Positions 45,208-53,723 of a stretch of 64,000 bases of DNA are shown here, piece after piece. Position 1 is the stretch's first letter, and every line of letters begins with the position of its first letter. Made by a program: the position numbers and the translations under genes. The stretch spans positions 1 through 64,000 of the forward strand of contig CAVXPU010000006.1 in the NCBI GenBank assembly GCA_963763855.1, in the 5' to 3' direction. The stretch comes from JAIBCC01 sp963763855 (lineage in GTDB: Bacteria; Acidobacteriota; Blastocatellia; Pyrinomonadales; Pyrinomonadaceae). Below the pieces are notes generated by a model. That model saw only the letters and a program-made list of their open reading frames with translations, did no database searches and was not told the origin of the DNA.

Positions 45208-45308
45208 AAACATACCTCAAAGCAACCCAATGACATCTGTCACCTGTAGTTAAACTTTTAATTGTATTCTATTGCCGCATAATTTCCAACAAAAAGCTGA
45301 TAACAATC

Positions 45309-46820
45309 CTAATACCATCGTCCGCGAATTCTCTCTTTTGATAAGGAAATTGACTGAAAACTAGCGATTCTTATTCTGTCAGAATCTCTGAAAGAAACCA
45401 GTGGAATAATCCCGCTTTCAATCATTTTCTGGCAGCTGGCTTCGGTCATTGGAATCTCCGCACATGGCTTAACCTTAGTCTCGCCATCATGTTGATAAAT
45501 ATGCATCGGAAGCCCCTCAATCTCTCGAGCAATATTCTCCGCCATTTCCCAACCGCTCTTACGAAAACTTTTCGCGAGCAGGTAAGTACAGGCAAATGCT
45601 GGATTCAGCCAAACATAATCATCGTGATTAATGTCTTCCGTAAGTTCCTCAAAAGCAAATACTTCAGTCGGATCTGTAGTATACCCATAAGGTAATCTTC
45701 CTAAAAGTCGCGGCATCGCCATGCCCAAATATTCAGATTCCTTTTGGTCACGAAGCGTCGTCCAGAGCTTATTTTCGGTTGATTCTTCCGATAGTCGCCA
45801 GTTGCTCGAATTAGGAGTTTCCGAAAGTGAAGCAACACCGAGAATATCCGGACGAATATGTGAAATAAATGGTGTATTTGCGTTCGCCGATATTTGTCCA
45901 ATTCTAATCAGAGCCGCCACATCATCTACGTTTGGACTAAAGTCGTAATTCCCGCAAACAACCGCCCACGGCTCTCCTAATGAATTCTCCAATTTCTCGC
46001 CCGCTGTCCATTGATAATATACCGATTCATGTAAATTATTGATTGATTTAAGGTTAGCGGCTATTTCATCTTTTGAAATATCAAATAAGTAAACCTTCAG
46101 ATCTGAATCCGTTTCTATCCTCCGCACGAGGAAATAAAGTCCACGCCAAGCCGATTCCAAAGCCATAAACTCTTTATGATGCAATATATTACGCATCAAA
46201 TCGGAAACCACTTCATCGACGGCACGAATAAGATTCTCTTGCTCAACCAAATCGGTTTGAACAATATGAGGTTTAACGATGCTTCCAATAAAATCGCTTA
46301 GCTCAGTCGCTTCGGTTGTTTTACGCTTTACTGCTGAAGCATCAACCGAATTCCCGCTAAGGATTGTATCGAGTAAATTCTCAGATTCAATCGTCGTAAC
46401 CTCTTCTTTTTCTGTAGCTTGCGGGTTTTCTGATTGAACAAACCAAGTGCGAACTTCTCTCGCAGCTTCATTAAATGTGTCAGCGTTTTTAAGTTTTTTA
46501 CGAATATCCCGCAGGTTTTCGAATAAAGGGATTTGCCGGAAAATATTGTCAGGGTGAAAATCGTCGAGTTCGGTAAACGAGAGTTGAAGCGTCGTTTCGC
46601 TATCGAATTCAAGATTAAGCTCCGGGCGAATTTTCCGCAAAACATCGTCAAAATTATCGCGATCAATTTCGATCGGGCGACGCTTTTCCAATTCCGGTTT
46701 CTCCGCTTTGCTACTCCAATCTCCTAAAACGAGCATATGAAAAGGAGCATCATCAGCAACAACATTTCCACCGGATTCCATCGTAAAAGTGCCTTCTAAA
46801 CTGCTATTGATTGGGGACAT
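45309..46820 (-). CDS. Fused TssB-TssC contractile-sheath protein (T6SS-like, orphan)
   Basis: 503 residues from the ATG at 46820, with GGAGG seven bases upstream. Residues about 1-105 resemble the small sheath subunit TssB (RPIEIDRDNFDDVL, LDDFHPDNIF). Residues about 160-500 resemble TssC: NILHHKEFMALESAWRGLYFLVRR, PWAVVCGNYDFSP, YLGMAMPRLLGRLPYG and the C-terminal SDRIRIASFQSISLS. So one chain carries both sheath subunits. No other T6SS gene (TssK, TssM, Hcp, VgrG, ClpV) is in the window. It sits between mnmE and mnmG. Confidence 0.8.
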   Translation of the reverse strand: MSPINSSLEGTFTMESGGNVVADDAPFHMLVLGDWSSKAEKPELEKRRPIEIDRDNFDDVLRKIRPELNLEFDSETTLQLSFTELDDFHPDNIFRQIPLFENLRDIRKKLKNADTFNEAAREVRTWFVQSENPQATEKEEVTTIESENLLDTILSGNSVDASAVKRKTTEATELSDFIGSIVKPHIVQTDLVEQENLIRAVDEVVSDLMRNILHHKEFMALESAWRGLYFLVRRIETDSDLKVYLFDISKDEIAANLKSINNLHESVYYQWTAGEKLENSLGEPWAVVCGNYDFSPNVDDVAALIRIGQISANANTPFISHIRPDILGVASLSETPNSSNWRLSEESTENKLWTTLRDQKESEYLGMAMPRLLGRLPYGYTTDPTEVFAFEELTEDINHDDYVWLNPAFACTYLLAKSFRKSGWEMAENIAREIEGLPMHIYQHDGETKVKPCAEIPMTEASCQKMIESGIIPLVSFRDSDRIRIASFQSISLSKERIRGRWY

Positions 46821-46913
46821 TTGAAAACCTCCGAATTTATTTATTGAATCAAATATTAATCTCGAAAAATTAAAAGTCAATGAATATTTAAGGGAAGACG
46901 TGCTTTTTGGGAG

Positions 46914-48257
46914 TTATTTGCCGATACAAAATGTTGAGAATATTCTGGTTAGCATATCTTCGGTAGTGGTTTCGCCGGTTATCTCGCCCAGATATCTAAT
47001 AGCATTGTGAAGTCCAACCAAGACAAACTCTTCGCTCATTTTCAAATCAAGAAGTCTTATCGCGTTTTCAATATCCTCTTTAGAGCGTCTCAGCAAATCA
47101 TGATGTCGTGCATCGGAAACAAGAAAACCACTGTTTTCAATATCTTGCGGAGAAAATGGCTCAACGATCGCGTTTTCCAGATCTTCCAAACCTTCGCCGG
47201 TTTTGGCAGAAAGAGTGATGATTTTTGACTCTATCAAGGATGAATCCGAATGAGGCAAATCTATCTTATTTGTTACAATGATTCGATTTAATTGATTAGT
47301 GTCGTCCAAGATCTGAAGATCTTCATTAGATAAATCCTGCGATGCATCCAAAACAACCACGACGATATCAGCATCGAAAAGCGTCTGTTTTGTTCGCTCA
47401 ACTCCTATGCTTTCAACGGTATCGGAGGTTTCACGCAAACCGGCTGTATCAATCAATGAAATGGGAATGTTCTTAATTACTAACTTTTCATGCAGCGAAT
47501 CACGGGTTGTTCCTGCAATATCGGTTACGATTGCACGCTCATGTCCAATTAGAGCATTGAAAATACTCGATTTACCAACATTTGGGCGTCCTACGAATGC
47601 AACTTTCAAGCCTTCCCGCAAGAGTTTTCCGGCTTTAAAAGTCGATGCCATGCTTTCGATTTGTTCATTTAGTTCAAGCAAGTTATTTCTTAAACGCTCG
47701 GTCTGATATTCAGGCAAGTCATCTTCTACAAATTCAAGTGTTGATTCCAATACAACGATAATGTTAAGCAGCTTGTCTTTTAGAGGCTGCAGCTGATTGG
47801 AAAGTTCACCACGAAGCTGCCGTATAGATTGCCTGGCAGATGCAACCGTTTGAGCATCGATCAAATCACGAATCGCTTCAGCTTGGCTCAAATTTATTCT
47901 TCCATTCATCAAAGCACGGAGGGAAAACTCGCCTGCTTCCGCCATTCGAGCATCATGTCTCAGGCAATTATCGATAATTTGCCGAAGGATAATCGGTGAA
48001 CCGTGTGAGCAAATTTCAATTATGTCTTCACCAGTAAATGATTGGGGTGATTGAAAATAGGTGATGATCGTTTCGTCTATTAATTCTTTAGTTTCAATAT
48101 CGAAGATCTTTTTCAGAGTCGCTCTGCGTGGAATTGGAGAGAAAGTTTGATCGTTGGTTAACTGGCGTATGAGTGGTAGAGAATCAGGTCCGCTTAAGCG
48201 AATTACTCCGATGCCGCTTCTTCCTAAAGGAGTCGCTAATGCTACGATTGTATCCAT
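46914..48257 (-). CDS. mnmE: tRNA modification GTPase MnmE
   Basis: 447 residues: an N-terminal tetrahydrofolate-binding domain (IVALATPLGRSGIGVIRLSG), the GTPase domain with GRPNVGKSSIFNAL and DIAGTTRDS, and the C-terminal FCIGK with the essential cysteine. It acts with MnmG on tRNA U34. It lies in the origin-proximal run rpmH-rnpA-yidD-yidC-khpB-mnmE. Confidence 0.96.
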   Translation of the reverse strand: MDTIVALATPLGRSGIGVIRLSGPDSLPLIRQLTNDQTFSPIPRRATLKKIFDIETKELIDETIITYFQSPQSFTGEDIIEICSHGSPIILRQIIDNCLRHDARMAEAGEFSLRALMNGRINLSQAEAIRDLIDAQTVASARQSIRQLRGELSNQLQPLKDKLLNIIVVLESTLEFVEDDLPEYQTERLRNNLLELNEQIESMASTFKAGKLLREGLKVAFVGRPNVGKSSIFNALIGHERAIVTDIAGTTRDSLHEKLVIKNIPISLIDTAGLRETSDTVESIGVERTKQTLFDADIVVVVLDASQDLSNEDLQILDDTNQLNRIIVTNKIDLPHSDSSLIESKIITLSAKTGEGLEDLENAIVEPFSPQDIENSGFLVSDARHHDLLRRSKEDIENAIRLLDLKMSEEFVLVGLHNAIRYLGEITGETTTEDMLTRIFSTFCIGK

Positions 48258-48290
48258 AAACTAGAAATTCACATTTTTCATTCTGGATTT

Positions 48291-48743
48291 TTAAGCTTCC
48301 ATTCTTACTTGCAAGCGTCTTTCGCGTCCGTCGCCTATCGATTCGGTTATCAAGCCTTCTTCCTCTTGCAATACAAGATGGATTACGCGACGCTCGGTTG
48401 AATTCAATACGCCGAACGTAAATGGTTTACCTGATTTACGAACATTTTGAGCGGCAAAACGAGCCATCGCTTGCAATTCGGCTTTCCGAGTCTGTCGGAA
48501 ACCATCGGCATCGCAAACAAAGCGTTCATTTCGCTCAATTTCTTTACCGTAAACCTGAAACAAAATTGTTTCTAAAGCATCAAGCATTTCTCCGCTTTCA
48601 TTGAGCAGAAATGGAGCATCTTTGCCCTTCAAATCAAACAGATAACCTTCGTCGCTTTTTTGAGGCAAAACACTCAGATCAAATTTTAGATCACTAAAAA
48701 TCTCTGTTAAAAAATCACTTGCTTTTGTTTGAATTTCGCTCAT
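48291..48743 (-). CDS. khpB: KhpB/Jag-family RNA-binding protein (KH-R3H)
   Basis: About 150 residues from the ATG at 48743 (GAGAGGTGA upstream). The C-terminus has an R3H-type TERRVIHLVLQEEEGLITES segment and the middle is KH-like. The Jag N-terminal domain is missing. In other bacteria such proteins bind RNA and form a set with YidC; the adjacency here (next gene is yidC) matches that. It is probably cytoplasmic. Confidence 0.85.
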   Translation of the reverse strand: MSEIQTKASDFLTEIFSDLKFDLSVLPQKSDEGYLFDLKGKDAPFLLNESGEMLDALETILFQVYGKEIERNERFVCDADGFRQTRKAELQAMARFAAQNVRKSGKPFTFGVLNSTERRVIHLVLQEEEGLITESIGDGRERRLQVRMEA

Positions 48744-48757
48744 ATTCACCTCTCAAG

Positions 48758-50614
48758 TTAGACTGTTTTCATTTCAGGTTCCGGAGTTTTATTAAGTCGA
48801 TTAATGATAAATTGCTGACCAAAACTAACGATATTACCAAAAAACCAATAAAGCAGCATACCCGCCGGATAGCCCCACATCACCCAAAGCATCATGATCG
48901 GCATCATGTAGGTCATCATTTTTTGCTGCATTTTCTGTTCATCCGTTACCGCCGGAGTTGTCGGCGTAAATATCATAGTTCCAGCCATCGACCCCGCGAA
49001 CAAAAATTCTAGAATATGATAGGGATCGGTTCCAGCGAGATCAGGCAACCATAGAAAACTTGATTGACGGAAATCCAGACCAATCGTAATCGCAACATAA
49101 AACGCTAAAAATAGAGGCATTTGCAACAAAAGAGGTAAACATCCCCCGATTGGAATTGCATCCTTCGTCATCTTCAATTGCTCCATTTGAAGTTCACGCA
49201 TTTTCGGATCGTCTGTTGCAACTCCTTTCTTTTGCATCGCCTTCATACGATCTTGTAAGTCTTTCATTTTAGGAGCGTTAGCCTGTGCTTTTTTGAAAGA
49301 TTTTGAAGAATACCAACGAAGTGGGAAGAAAATCGAGTAGAAAATCAGTGTGAAAACAATAATCGCTATACCGTAATTTCCAAACACGCCATAAATAGAA
49401 GTCAAACAATACAAAAGCCCAATCGCAATAGGCTTAATGATCGCTCTAAACCAATTGTACCAACTGTAATTGATGAATTCGCCAATGCGAACCGATCTTC
49501 CCGTTTCAGATTCTAACTTTTGGTCATAATCCTTGAGCGTAAAGTAATCTTTCGAACCGGTGTATATCTTCGTCGTTGATCCATCGGTATTGATAGGAAC
49601 GTGAGCCGTGATCTGATGTAAATCAACTTCGCTAGTTTTGCTTCGGGTAATCCAAGCAATTATTCCATTATGAAATGGTTCAACAGTTTTCTTTATTTTT
49701 GTTCCGGAAAACTCCAATCCGCTAGTCTTTTGAGCGGGAATCGCAGCCATTCCAAAATATGTATCGCCAACTCCTGCCCAATCAATTTCACCATTAACGC
49801 TGATTTTACCTTCCGTTTTTTCGCTTGGGATGACTGACGCAGCAACGTGCCGATCAACCGTTCCATTAGCAAAAGCAACGGCTTCAGGCTCAACCTGATA
49901 ATAATTGTGAACTTTAATTCCCTGATCGCCAATCGCCATTCCGATCAAAAGTTTTGTATTCGGAATCGTTTGTCCTGCACGTGTAGCCTTGATCTGCAAA
50001 TCGGTTAAATTGCTGTCAGCCTTGAAGATAAAAGACTTTGTAACTTCTACGTCGCCATCTTTGAAACTGAAATCAATCTGTTTTGTTTCCGACCCGTTAA
50101 GCGTAATCTCACCTTCGGCAGAAACATTGTAATTTCTTTCATTCAATAGGGAATCTAGATTCTGATCGCCGGTTGAAAGTCTGAAAGGATATTCACGCTT
50201 TGGATTATCTTGTGTAATCAATTCCAGTGGAATTTTTGTATCTTTATTCGACCCTTCAGCCCAAAGTGGCTTTTCACCGGCATAGCTTGAAACATTTTTT
50301 ACCAAAATCCAACTTGTCGCGACTGCTCCTTTTGAATCAATTTTTACCTGATAAAGCGGAGTTTTAATTGTTAGAACTTTATTTGGTGTATTATCAGGTG
50401 TTGTGGCAACTTGTTGAGCAGGTTGATTTTGCGGTGTTTGAGGTGTAACAGGAGCGGCTTGCGTATTCGCAACGCTCACATTTGAATTTACGTTCGAATT
50501 CGCGTTCTCCGGTTTTTTTGGAGCAAAAAAGTAGCTCCAACCAAATAAAACCGCCATTGAAAGTGCGGCAGCAATTAAAAATCTCTGTTGGTTTGATTGT
50601 TTATTTTCGTTCAT
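48758..50614 (-). CDS. yidC: Membrane protein insertase YidC
   Basis: 618 residues: an N-terminal TM, a long periplasmic P1 domain rich in beta strands (about 40-370), then the conserved insertase core with the FPLRWYSSKSFKKAQ and PIGGCLPLLLQMPLFLAFYVAI segments and a C-terminal WGYPAGMLLYWFFGNIV TM. It inserts inner-membrane proteins with or without Sec. The Gly/Pro/Gln-rich linker near 40-70 is low complexity. Confidence 0.96.
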   Translation of the reverse strand: MNENKQSNQQRFLIAAALSMAVLFGWSYFFAPKKPENANSNVNSNVSVANTQAAPVTPQTPQNQPAQQVATTPDNTPNKVLTIKTPLYQVKIDSKGAVATSWILVKNVSSYAGEKPLWAEGSNKDTKIPLELITQDNPKREYPFRLSTGDQNLDSLLNERNYNVSAEGEITLNGSETKQIDFSFKDGDVEVTKSFIFKADSNLTDLQIKATRAGQTIPNTKLLIGMAIGDQGIKVHNYYQVEPEAVAFANGTVDRHVAASVIPSEKTEGKISVNGEIDWAGVGDTYFGMAAIPAQKTSGLEFSGTKIKKTVEPFHNGIIAWITRSKTSEVDLHQITAHVPINTDGSTTKIYTGSKDYFTLKDYDQKLESETGRSVRIGEFINYSWYNWFRAIIKPIAIGLLYCLTSIYGVFGNYGIAIIVFTLIFYSIFFPLRWYSSKSFKKAQANAPKMKDLQDRMKAMQKKGVATDDPKMRELQMEQLKMTKDAIPIGGCLPLLLQMPLFLAFYVAITIGLDFRQSSFLWLPDLAGTDPYHILEFLFAGSMAGTMIFTPTTPAVTDEQKMQQKMMTYMMPIMMLWVMWGYPAGMLLYWFFGNIVSFGQQFIINRLNKTPEPEMKTV

Positions 50615-50620
50615 TTACTT

Positions 50621-50830
50621 CTATTTCACCGGATCAAATCCGCCCGCACAAAATGGCTGACATCTAAAAATACGCTTGATACCTTTCCAAGTTCCAAAAA
50701 TAATGCCGTATTTTTCCACTGCTCCCATCATATAAGCCGAACACGTTGGCTCAAATCGACAAGCAGACGGCAGAAAAGGCGAGACAAACGCTTTGTAAAA
50801 TTTCAATAAATCAATGATTAGAAATTTCAT
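50621..50830 (-). CDS. yidD: Membrane protein insertion efficiency factor YidD
   Basis: 69 residues with the compact YidD pattern: FYKAFVSPFLPSACRFEPTCSAYM, then a short C-terminus with CQPFCAGGFDPV. It overlaps the end of rnpA by 4 nt and precedes yidC, the canonical order. It assists membrane insertion; a small hydrophobic N-terminal helix fits a peripheral association. Confidence 0.92.
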   Translation of the reverse strand: MKFLIIDLLKFYKAFVSPFLPSACRFEPTCSAYMMGAVEKYGIIFGTWKGIKRIFRCQPFCAGGFDPVK

Positions 50831-51225
50831 CTCACTTCTGCGTCCGTTTCGCCTTTGTGTAATTCTAATTCGCTATTTCTAACGTGTTCAATGAGTCGCC
50901 GGAAATCTTGCAAAGGTTTTTCGAGTTTTACTTTCAAAAGTCCACGACGAGCATTCAAAACCCAATCGTATTTCCCTGAAAGTCCGTCCAATTCAATTCT
51001 GCTAAGACGAAAAGCTTCTCGCAAAAGTCTTTTGGCACGATTTCGCTGGTATGCTTTGCCAATTCCTTTTTTTGAAGCGGTAACGCCAAGCCGGTGAAAA
51101 TTAGTATTAGATGGACGTAAAAAAAGCGTCATTAAACGCCCGTCAAATCTTTTTCCTTCACTATAAACTAGGCGAAACTCAGCCGTTTTAGCTATTCGGC
51201 TTTCTTTCGGCAAAACAAACTGCAC
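50827..51225 (-). CDS. rnpA: Ribonuclease P protein component
   Basis: 132 residues starting at a GTG (51225), three bases after rpmH stops. The RNR-type motif (KAYQRNRAKRLLREAFR) and the FRLVYSEGKRF segment are typical. It is the protein subunit of RNase P, which removes tRNA 5' leaders. The order rpmH-rnpA-yidD-yidC is conserved near bacterial origins. Confidence 0.95.
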   Translation of the reverse strand: MQFVLPKESRIAKTAEFRLVYSEGKRFDGRLMTLFLRPSNTNFHRLGVTASKKGIGKAYQRNRAKRLLREAFRLSRIELDGLSGKYDWVLNARRGLLKVKLEKPLQDFRRLIEHVRNSELELHKGETDAEVR

Positions 51226-51227
51226 GT

Positions 51228-51374
51228 TTAATAATGTTTCGGCGTCAATACTTTGCGTCCTTTTGCACGGCGGCGTGCCAATATTGCACGTCCATTTTTA
51301 GTTGCCATTCTATGGCGAAAGCCATGCTTCTTTGCACGACGTCGATTGTTTGGTTGAAATGTTCTTTTTGGCAT
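51228..51374 (-). CDS. rpmH: Ribosomal protein bL34
   Basis: 48 residues, translated here directly: it starts MPKRTFQPNNRRRAKKHGF and ends KGRKVLTPKHY, basic and with the normal bL34 length. An AGGACTT lies before the ATG. It is a large-subunit component and the first gene of the rpmH-rnpA-yidD-yidC run. It sits closest to the origin of that run, as in many bacteria. Confidence 0.97.
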   Translation of the reverse strand: MPKRTFQPNNRRRAKKHGFRHRMATKNGRAILARRRAKGRKVLTPKHY

Positions 51375-51433
51375 ACTGTAAGTCCTCCACTCGCAAGTGA
51401 AAACCTAAAGTTTATAAAAAAAAGGCTTCTCTG

Positions 51434-52033
51434 TCAAAGTGAAGAGACTTTCCGTCCAACAATTTCAAGGTTTTTCTCAACAAGTTTTGCAATTGCTTCA
51501 ACGTAAAGCGAATGCTCCTGCTCCAAAATCCGTGCTGAAAGCGTTTCGATGGTATCGTCTGGTCTTATTTCAACGACTGACTGGTCAATTATTGCACCGT
51601 GATCCAGTTCTTCATCTACAAAATGAACCGTACAACCGGTAAATTTCACGCCATACTCGCAAGCCTGCTTTTGTGCGTTTAACCCTTTGAAACTCGGCAG
51701 CAAACTTGGGTGGATATTAATAATTTGATTCGGAAAAGCTCGAACAAACTCCTTCGATAAAAGTCGCATATATCCTGCCAAACAAATCAATTCAACGCCT
51801 CGCTTTCGTAATTCCGCGATAATTTCTGCGTCGTGTTCCTCGCGTGTAAGTCCATTGCGTGGAATCGCCAGAGTTTCAATACCTTTCTCTTTTGCTTTGA
51901 TTAGACCTTGAGCGGTTGGTTGATCGGAAATAACGACGGCAATTTCAGAGTTGCGGATTTTGCCACTTTCGATAGCCTCTGCAATCGCCAACATATTCGA
52001 GCCGCGTCCTGAGATTAGAATTCCTATTTTCAT
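51434..52033 (-). CDS. purN: Phosphoribosylglycinamide formyltransferase PurN
   Basis: 199 residues with the folate-dependent core: KIGILISGRGSNMLAI, AGYMRLLSKEFV, INIHPSLLPSFKG (N-x-H) and GCTVHFVDEELDHGAII (D at the catalytic site). It adds formyl from 10-formyl-THF to GAR in purine synthesis. Its start overlaps purM's stop by 4 nt. Confidence 0.96.
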   Translation of the reverse strand: MKIGILISGRGSNMLAIAEAIESGKIRNSEIAVVISDQPTAQGLIKAKEKGIETLAIPRNGLTREEHDAEIIAELRKRGVELICLAGYMRLLSKEFVRAFPNQIINIHPSLLPSFKGLNAQKQACEYGVKFTGCTVHFVDEELDHGAIIDQSVVEIRPDDTIETLSARILEQEHSLYVEAIAKLVEKNLEIVGRKVSSL

Positions 52034-53052
52034 ACGATTGAAATTTCTTTTTTTCCTTCAATCACCTTTCCAATTTCACGACATCCTTCCAAATTCGCTT
52101 TCAAAAATTCCTTGTCTTCCTCAGAACAAACTACGATCATTCCAATCCCCATATTAAAAGTGCGAAACATCTCTTTGTCTTCTACATTTCCGAGCTTTTG
52201 CATCATCCGGAAAATAGGCAATTCTATCCAAGTACCGCGTTTGATTTCGACCGCCACATTTTCAGGCAGAATTCGCGGGATATTCTCCAAAAAACCGCCG
52301 CCAGTGATGTGTACGAGACCTTTAATTTTTCCTGTATCTATCAATTTATCGAGCGGTTTTAGGAAACTCGCGTGCGTTTTCAGCAAGGCTTCGCCAATAG
52401 TTTCGCCTAATTCTTCAATGTGTGAATCGACCTCGTATCCGCCAATTTCAAAAAATAATTTCCGTGCAAGTGAATAGCCGTTCGTTTGCAAACCATTTGA
52501 AGGTAAACCCAACACTACGTCGCCGTCTTTAATGTTTTTGCCATCAATTACATTCTTTTTATCTACTACGCCGACAATAAATCCCGCCAAGTCATATTCG
52601 CCGTCGGCATACATTGTTGGCATTTCTGCTGTTTCACCGCCAAGCAATACGCAGCCATTTTCCTTGCAAGCAATTGCCATTCCTTCTACAACCGATGCCG
52701 TAACATCAGGTTTTACAACTCCGGTCGCGAAATAATCTAGAAAAAATAACGGTCTCGCACCTTGCACCAAAATATCATTAACACAATGATTTACGAGGTC
52801 TTGACCAACTGTATTGTGAATTCCGGTATCAAAAGCAATTTTCAATTTCGTACCGACACCGTCTGCCGAAGCGACCAAAACAGGTTCGCTCATATCCGGA
52901 AACATCGCCGAAAACATACCGCCAAAGCTGCCGATTTCGGTTAAAGTCCGCTCGTTAAAGGTCGATTTCGCGTACTCCCGGATTTTCGCAACAGCCAAAT
53001 TTGCGTTATCAATAGAAACACCTGCGTCTGAATATGAAACTGATTTAGACAT
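52030..53052 (-). CDS. purM: Phosphoribosylformylglycinamidine cyclo-ligase PurM
   Basis: 340 residues from the ATG at 53052 (MSKSVSYSDAGVSID); the longer frame to 53097 is hydrophobic and non-homologous. The AIR-synthase signatures VLVASADGVGTKLKIA, LLGGETAEMPTMY and GLVHITGGGFLENIPR are present. It makes AIR in purine synthesis. Coupled with purN. Confidence 0.96.
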   Translation of the reverse strand: MSKSVSYSDAGVSIDNANLAVAKIREYAKSTFNERTLTEIGSFGGMFSAMFPDMSEPVLVASADGVGTKLKIAFDTGIHNTVGQDLVNHCVNDILVQGARPLFFLDYFATGVVKPDVTASVVEGMAIACKENGCVLLGGETAEMPTMYADGEYDLAGFIVGVVDKKNVIDGKNIKDGDVVLGLPSNGLQTNGYSLARKLFFEIGGYEVDSHIEELGETIGEALLKTHASFLKPLDKLIDTGKIKGLVHITGGGFLENIPRILPENVAVEIKRGTWIELPIFRMMQKLGNVEDKEMFRTFNMGIGMIVVCSEEDKEFLKANLEGCREIGKVIEGKKEISIV

Positions 53053-53266
53053 AATTTTGAAAGGAAAATTATAAACCGCAAATGGGAAATGCACCACAGA
53101 AGCACAGAGATATTGCCAAAAATGTGCTGGGTAATAATATACCGCCGTTGTTTTATCTAGAAATTGTTCGCTTCTTTGCGTCTCTGTAGTAAAAACTTCA
53201 TTGACTTACCAGCCCGTCGCGTTTAGCATTTTTACAAGTTGTTTTTACAACCACGGAGAATAATAG

Positions 53267-53650
53267 ATGAGTTTTACCTTAATGGATTTGGGTTCGGCGA
53301 ACTTTGAAGTACGTGCAAACGTATGGAGTTGGAAGCCGACGCTGGAAATTATCAAAAGTTTAGACATTTTAAGCGATGGCAAACTACGGCAGATGGAATA
53401 CAACGCAACTGGTGTGAAGGTAGAAATTGAGGACGCACACGAAATCGGCAGAAAAATCCAAGAAACTATTTTGCCAAAACTCGAGCCAAATAAACGCATT
53501 TTTCTGGATATGAGCATTACGGACGCTCCAGACGATGGAACGATTCATCAAGATGACGATGAAAAATGGAAAAATTATAGTGCGAGTTACGATTGGTTGA
53601 AAGAATTTTCTGAATTTTGCTTGATGTCGAAAGGTTTTCAAGTATTTTAG
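53267..53650 (+). CDS. Hypothetical protein (unknown family)
   Basis: 127 residues (MSFTLMDLGSANFEVRANVW) preceded by GGAG. No signal peptide or TM; two predicted helices and a beta hairpin. I do not recognise it. It is the first plus-strand gene right of the minus-strand block, 215 bp from the divergent purM. A REP-like palindrome follows. Confidence 0.6.
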   Translation: MSFTLMDLGSANFEVRANVWSWKPTLEIIKSLDILSDGKLRQMEYNATGVKVEIEDAHEIGRKIQETILPKLEPNKRIFLDMSITDAPDDGTIHQDDDEKWKNYSASYDWLKEFSEFCLMSKGFQVF

Positions 53651-53660
53651 GATTAAGCTC

Positions 53661-53688
53661 TGAGTCCCGCGTTTAAGCGGCAACTGTC
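53661..53688. repeat. REP-like palindrome, second copy
   Basis: TGAGTCCCGC, a short spacer, then AGCGGCAACT forms a hairpin with the same TGAGTCCC head as the copy at 31347-31413. It lies between the hypothetical gene and the DUF445 gene. Confidence 0.5.
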
Positions 53689-53723
53689 AGGCATTATGTC
53701 TGCTAAATCAGAAGTATAAATTT

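Noticed and set aside
53091..53200. Facing ACCACAGAAGC and TCTCTGTAGT words near purM
   Set aside because: The inverted match is only about 12 of 18 positions, too weak to call an element.
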